A DNA stretch of 64,000 nt from ZAX-1 sp046533095 (GTDB lineage Bacteria; Bacillota; Clostridia; Lachnospirales; Lachnospiraceae). A program made the position numbers and the translations under genes. Below the pieces are notes generated by a model that saw only the letters and a list, made by a program, of their open reading frames with translations, was not told where the DNA came from and did not search any database. The DNA lies in the NCBI GenBank assembly GCA_046533095.1, contig JAJQRA010000023.1:248001-312000 (forward strand). The letters are read 5' to 3'. Shown here piece by piece: positions 60,313 to 64,000 of the stretch. The stretch's first letter is position 1, and the number at the start of each line of letters is the position of its first letter.

Positions 60313-61194
60313 TTAGGTGTTTCCGCCTTTTTTTAATATCTGCTTTTCATCTCTCGAAAACAGCAACGAGATTTTATGTATAAATTTGCGTGTTATAAGG
60401 CCTTCCGGGCGCAACGTTAGAACTAAAATCAATAATGCGCCATAAATAATCTGTGTAAATTTTACGAAGTTCGTTGGCATCCAGCCTGGCAGTCCCCAAA
60501 GAATAGGAACGGAAAGCAATGCACCAAACTGTGTATAGCGTCCACCGATAAAGAGCATTGTCGTCCCACTCAACAATAGTGAAAATCCAAACGTATCCGG
60601 GCGGATGACGCGCATGTTAAAAGCATAAACAACACCGGAAAGCGATGCAATAACGGACGATGCCGTCAGTGCAAATACCGTTACCCACTTTACATTGATT
60701 CCCATCGTCTGCGCGAAAACCGGGTCAGTTGCAATCGCTTCAAATGCGCGCCCTACTCTGGAATGGTCCAGCCGAAAAATTAATATTCCTATAACCAAAA
60801 TCAAAAGAGCCGTAAAGGGTAAGAGATTTGGCGCTTTAGGGATACTAAGCATCCCGTTTGCCCCGCCAAGGAATTCTAGGTTTCGAATAATAGATTGAAT
60901 AATAAAAATCAGCGCCTGTGAAGCGATTGCCGTTACGATTCCCGATGTTCTAGAAAAAGCAAGCGATGGCAGAAATCCCATCAAAATGCCAACTGCGATT
61001 GTAATGAGAACCGCGATATAGAATGGAATCCCAAAGTCCTTGGCCACGTATGCGGAAACATATCCTCCAATTGCCATGCAATATACTGTCCCATTATATA
61101 GAAGTCCTGCACGAAACGGGATATAAAAACTCCATACCAAGAGAATAAAAGTTCCTACAAAAAGCAGATAATACGTTACTGATGTTGAAAACAA
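60313..61194 (-). CDS. ABC permease LivM
   Basis: A permease of about 293 residues with nine or ten membrane helices. NGTVYCMAIGGYVSAYVAKD and the loop SRVGRAFEAIATDPVFAQTM are typical of LivM. GAGAGGAG sits properly for a TTG at 61194; the frame is open to 61218, so the start is not certain. With LivH it forms the channel of the importer. It lies between the LivH and LivJ genes on the same strand. Confidence 0.9.
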   Translation of the reverse strand: MFSTSVTYYLLFVGTFILLVWSFYIPFRAGLLYNGTVYCMAIGGYVSAYVAKDFGIPFYIAVLITIAVGILMGFLPSLAFSRTSGIVTAIASQALIFIIQSIIRNLEFLGGANGMLSIPKAPNLLPFTALLILVIGILIFRLDHSRVGRAFEAIATDPVFAQTMGINVKWVTVFALTASSVIASLSGVVYAFNMRVIRPDTFGFSLLLSGTTMLFIGGRYTQFGALLSVPILWGLPGWMPTNFVKFTQIIYGALLILVLTLRPEGLITRKFIHKISLLFSRDEKQILKKGGNT

Positions 61195-61301
61195 AACCTC
61201 ACACTCCTCTCTATTCATTTGAAATTATGTCACTGTTTCGCCATCCCTTAAATACTATGGATACTCCATCGTTGGCGAATTTTTTAATATATTATCCCCT
61301 G

Positions 61302-62177
61302 CTATGTTTTTGATCCAAATAGCCCTTGCGGCTTCCATAGGATAATAACCATAATAAACCCATAGAACACCGCTTCCGTCCAGCGTCCAGGCAAAAATGC
61401 CAAAGCCATCGCCTCCACTAGCCCCATTAGTACTGCGCAGATAATTCCCCCTTTTAAGTTTCCCATGCCGGCAAATAAGATTAGGATGAGCGCCTTCACC
61501 GCGAATGTGTCCCCTAATGTCGGACCGGCATAGCCTAGGCTCATTATCAGAAACAATGCGGTTGCTCCGGCGAGCAGGCCCGCAATGCCAAATCCAATCA
61601 ATCCCGTCTTTTCAAATGAAATCCCAAGCGTTTTGGCAACTTTTAAATTCTGTGCAATTGCCCTTAACGCACGTCCTTGCCTTGTTTTGTAGAGGAAAGC
61701 CATTAGCAGCGCAACAACTACAACTGCCGCCAACAACGTAATAACATTTGCCAAAGAAAAAGAAATCAACCCCGTTCCAATCATCACACCGCCGCCGGTC
61801 ATTGCCTTAGGAAACGAAAAGGACGCTCCTTGGTTGACATATTGCGACATTATCTCTGTAATGATAATACCAATACCCATGCCGACCACAATGGTTTCAA
61901 GATCTGCTCCCCTGCGTGCTAATGGACGAAAGAGCGGTTCGGTAATGATAGTCAAAACTACCGCAAATAAAAACATTACGATAACAGCCAATGGAATGTT
62001 TTCATCCGTATATTTAAGAGTCAGCCAGCAGACACCCATAGAAAGCATAATGATGTGCGAGTATCCGTGATAGGTGACTTTTCGGACAAGTACCAATAAA
62101 TTCATGCCAAGAACAATGAGTGCATAAATGCTGCCTGTTGCAATCCCATTGATACACTGTGCGACAAAAGCCTGCAT
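61302..62177 (-). CDS. ABC permease LivH
   Basis: A 291-residue permease with eight or nine helices. The N-terminal GIATGSIYALIVLGMNLLV and the loop TRQGRALRAIAQNLKVAKTL match LivH, and GYAGPTLGDTFAVKALIL the following strands. It forms a heterodimer with LivM. The gene is 15 bases downstream of LivF. No lesion was seen. Confidence 0.92.
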   Translation of the reverse strand: MQAFVAQCINGIATGSIYALIVLGMNLLVLVRKVTYHGYSHIIMLSMGVCWLTLKYTDENIPLAVIVMFLFAVVLTIITEPLFRPLARRGADLETIVVGMGIGIIITEIMSQYVNQGASFSFPKAMTGGGVMIGTGLISFSLANVITLLAAVVVVALLMAFLYKTRQGRALRAIAQNLKVAKTLGISFEKTGLIGFGIAGLLAGATALFLIMSLGYAGPTLGDTFAVKALILILFAGMGNLKGGIICAVLMGLVEAMALAFLPGRWTEAVFYGFIMVIILWKPQGLFGSKT

Positions 62178-62192
62178 AATATACCTCCCTTC

Positions 62193-62924
62193 TTATTTAG
62201 GTGCGCTACCGCCCAGATAGGCTTCCCGCACCCTTTCGTCTTCTAAAAGATCCTGTGATTTTCCTGATAAAGCAATGTCCCCAAGATCAATCACATATCC
62301 TCTGTCTGAAAATTGCAATGCTTTCCTAGCATTTTGTTCTGAAAGAAGGATCGTCAAACCTTCTTTTTGCAGATCTTTTAGTGTATGAAACACTTTATCG
62401 ACCATGACAGGAGCCAATGCCAACGAAGGCTCATCGAGCAGCAATAGCTTGGGCGAAGACATCAGTGCCCTGCCAATCACCAGCTGCTGCTGTTCGCCGC
62501 CTGACAAGGTACCTGCCGCTTGGTGCTCACGGTCTTTTAAAATAGGGAACCGCGTGTAAATACGTTCCAGATTTTCTTGGAAATTTCCGTTATAGTGGTA
62601 TGCCCCAAGTTGAAGGTTTTCCAGAATACTCATCTGTGCAAGGACACCCCTACCTTCCGGAACCATTGCAATTCCCTGCTTCACAATTTTTTCCGAAGAC
62701 AACCCAAACAAATTATTCCCCTCAAATAAAATCTTCCCCGATACAGGGGGCAAAAGCCCAATGATGCAATTTAGGAGGGTGGATTTTCCTGCACCATTTG
62801 ACCCAATCAGTGCAACAATCTCGCCTTCGTAAACTTGAAATGATGCATTTTCCACTGCTTTAATCTGTCCATAGGAGATTTGCAGATTTTCAACGCTCAA
62901 TCGAATTTTTTTATTCTGTTCCAA
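62193..62924 (-). CDS. ABC ATPase LivF
   Basis: A 243-residue ATPase. Walker A is GSNGAGKSTLLN near residue 38, the signature GTLSGGEQQQLVIGRALM, Walker B KLLLLDEPSLALAP and the switch region LLSEQNARKAL with Gln in place of His, as in LivF. It powers the importer together with LivG. Its start overlaps the LivG stop by 14 bases. Confidence 0.93.
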   Translation of the reverse strand: MEQNKKIRLSVENLQISYGQIKAVENASFQVYEGEIVALIGSNGAGKSTLLNCIIGLLPPVSGKILFEGNNLFGLSSEKIVKQGIAMVPEGRGVLAQMSILENLQLGAYHYNGNFQENLERIYTRFPILKDREHQAAGTLSGGEQQQLVIGRALMSSPKLLLLDEPSLALAPVMVDKVFHTLKDLQKEGLTILLSEQNARKALQFSDRGYVIDLGDIALSGKSQDLLEDERVREAYLGGSAPK

Positions 62925-63672
62925 GATATGCTTCCACCACCTTTTGATTATTCTTTACTTCATCTGGAAGTCCTTCCGCTATCTTAATCCCAAACTCGAT
63001 AGCAGTTATTGTTTGCGATACTTCCGTCACTAGCTTGACGTCATGGGCGATAAGCAATAGTGTGACTCCCTTTTTGTTAATGTCGAGCAGGAGGCTTTTC
63101 ATCTTATTGATTTCCTCTTCGCCCATCCCCGCTGTTGGTTCGTCAAGCATCAGCAATTTGGGTTCAGCAATCAATGCTCGTGCTATTTGCAAAAGATGAT
63201 GCTCTGCCCATACAAGTTCTCCTGCCATGCGTTTTGCATTCTTTAAAAGGCCTACAAATTCTAACAGCTCCATGGAACGTTCACGTATCATTTCCTCCTG
63301 CTTAGAATTTGTAAAAGGCAGTCGAAAAAATGTTCCGAGAATGTCAGCTTTCGTTTTGTGGTACATTCCGCACATCACGTTTTCCACACATGTCAGCCTT
63401 GGCATGATCCGAGGCTGCTGAAATGTCCGGCTGATGCCGAGCTTGGCAATCTCATGGGGTTTTTGACGCGTGATGTCTGCATCAAGAAATTGAATGGTTC
63501 CTTCGCTTGCCGGAATAACGCCACTTAACAAATTAAACGTAGTCGTCTTTCCAGAACCATTTGGACCAATTAGCCCATGTATTGAACCCTCCTCAATGCT
63601 CATATCTAATTTATTTACTGCCTGTACCCCACCAAACCTCTTACTAAGCGCTCTTGTTTTTATGATACTCAA
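62911..63672 (-). CDS. ABC ATPase LivG
   Basis: A 253-residue ATPase. Walker A is GPNGSGKTTTFNLL near residue 37, the signature is the divergent LVWAEHHLLQIARALI (no LSGGQ), Walker B KLLMLDEPTAGM and the His in LIAHDVKLV. The long insert with MCGMYHKTKADIL is typical for LivG. It starts with TTG at 63672 after AGGTGA. It is the first gene of the importer operon. The unusual WAEHH signature replaces the usual LSYGQ and might lower activity. Confidence 0.92.
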   Translation of the reverse strand: MSIIKTRALSKRFGGVQAVNKLDMSIEEGSIHGLIGPNGSGKTTTFNLLSGVIPASEGTIQFLDADITRQKPHEIAKLGISRTFQQPRIMPRLTCVENVMCGMYHKTKADILGTFFRLPFTNSKQEEMIRERSMELLEFVGLLKNAKRMAGELVWAEHHLLQIARALIAEPKLLMLDEPTAGMGEEEINKMKSLLLDINKKGVTLLLIAHDVKLVTEVSQTITAIEFGIKIAEGLPDEVKNNQKVVEAYLGTE

Positions 63673-63704
63673 ATTCTACTCACCTACCTTATCCAAAGCA
63701 TTAA

Positions 63705-63766
63705 AAAGCGGATACTCTCATCACTTTTTACAGTTTAAGTGTATCCGCTTTCTATTTTTTAGTCAA
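63705..63766 (-). promoter_or_regulatory. Promoter with overlapping inverted repeat, also terminator of the previous gene
   Basis: TTGACT (63761-63766), 17 bases and TACACT (63738-63743) form a sigma-A promoter for the Liv operon. AAAGCGGATAC (63741-63751) and its complement (63705-63715) pair across the -10 box and the start. Read as RNA from upstream, the pair is a stem followed by TTTTT, so it can also terminate the previous gene. Confidence 0.65.
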
Positions 63767-63822
63767 TATAGTTGTTTGTTATGGAGTTATAACCAAACGA
63801 TGTGTACAAATTGCACAATTCC

Positions 63823-64000
63823 TTAGTCTTCATAATGCTCCACATGGCGGAGCAGCTCTTGTACAAAAATTTCCGCATATCGATTCTCGGTATTTCGTTT
63901 CCATGCAGCAACAACAGACGATGAAATTCCGGTCTGAAACCAGCGAACCTTTTCTGCAAAACTCGGGGTTAACATAGCAATGTGCATCAACGCCACACCA
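63823..64000 (-). CDS. LysR-like regulator, C-terminal end only
   Basis: The last 58 codons are visible, ending at 63823. The text (VRWFQTGISSSVVAAWKRNT, then ELLRHVEHYED) is typical of the end of a LysR effector domain: a beta strand with AAW and a last helix. The rest lies outside the window. It stands upstream of the Liv operon on the same strand and may be its regulator or unrelated. Confidence 0.65.
   Translation of the reverse strand, partial: GVALMHIAMLTPSFAEKVRWFQTGISSSVVAAWKRNTENRYAEIFVQELLRHVEHYED

Noticed and set aside
1..64000. tRNA or rRNA genes and riboswitches
   Set aside because: No cloverleaf with a GTTCGA-type T-loop and no recognised riboswitch core was found by reading; a covariance search would be decisive.

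Overview
The window looks like a chromosomal segment of an anaerobic, low-to-mid GC Gram-positive (Bacillota, class Clostridia). The reasons are strong GGAGG-type ribosome sites, many UUG/GUG-compatible starts, lipoproteins with Gram-positive lipoboxes, an AgrC/LytTR pair, a Ptb-Buk acid-forming module, a four-subunit 2-oxoacid:ferredoxin oxidoreductase and Tn4451-type mobile DNA. No tRNA, rRNA or CRISPR array was seen. Species cannot be named from the sequence alone.

Layout. (1) 1-10.4 kb, minus strand: an island of small accessory genes (Old Yellow Enzyme start, VOC proteins, nitroreductase, DUF6440, DUF1697, HEAT-repeat, two methyltransferases, a DUF1648/DUF5808 membrane protein, a RelBE-type toxin-antitoxin pair, a DUF1016/PDDEXK nuclease, an AraC regulator), with several broken copies. 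(2) 10.5-17.7 kb: a decayed two-component system, then a lipoprotein and ABC-exporter operon on the plus strand, and a second, frameshifted histidine kinase on the minus strand. (3) 18.0-20.9 kb: a regulator/ABC ATPase/permease operon behind a dyad operator. (4) 20.9-25.7 kb: a scrapyard of recombinase, resolvase, transposase and P-type ATPase fragments, a MutS-like membrane ATPase and unusual hairpin arrays. (5) 25.7-32.15 kb, higher GC: a Tn4451-like integrative mobilizable element (SF3-helicase/primase, MobV relaxase, oriT-like region, large serine recombinase, TnpW, TnpV). It appears to sit inside a decayed second copy of the operon of part 3. (6) 32.7-38.5 kb: ROK regulator, sugar ABC transporter and esterase, with a perfect consensus promoter. 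(7) 38.5-46.2 kb: transposase relics, an AgrC/LytTR pair whose regulator lacks its receiver, and a plus-strand set of accessory genes (DUF2200, Cdd1-like, GyrI-like, macro domain) ended by an IS3 relic.

(8) 46.4-63.7 kb is one co-directional minus-strand catabolic locus. In transcription order it encodes a Liv-type ABC importer, a LysR regulator, a P-loop ATPase, a ferredoxin-dependent 2-oxoacid oxidoreductase (four subunits), phosphate butyryltransferase, butyrate kinase, an EthD-like protein, a VOC protein, a 3-hydroxyacyl-CoA-dehydrogenase-type enzyme, a beta-keto acid cleavage enzyme, a cupin, an SDR and a long cyclase-family hydrolase. SDR, cyclase-family hydrolase, hydroxyacid dehydrogenase and beta-keto acid cleavage enzyme are the four family types reported for anaerobic phloroglucinol breakdown. 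Beside an acyl-CoA to acyl-phosphate to ATP module they suggest a reductive/hydrolytic ring-cleavage fermentation pathway. The oxidoreductase, Ptb, Buk and Liv genes fit branched-chain amino or keto acid fermentation equally well. Which substrate is used, and whether the two modules act together, is inference.

A recurrent property is decay: at least seven genes carry a single frameshift or nonsense lesion, and many flanks show short duplications.
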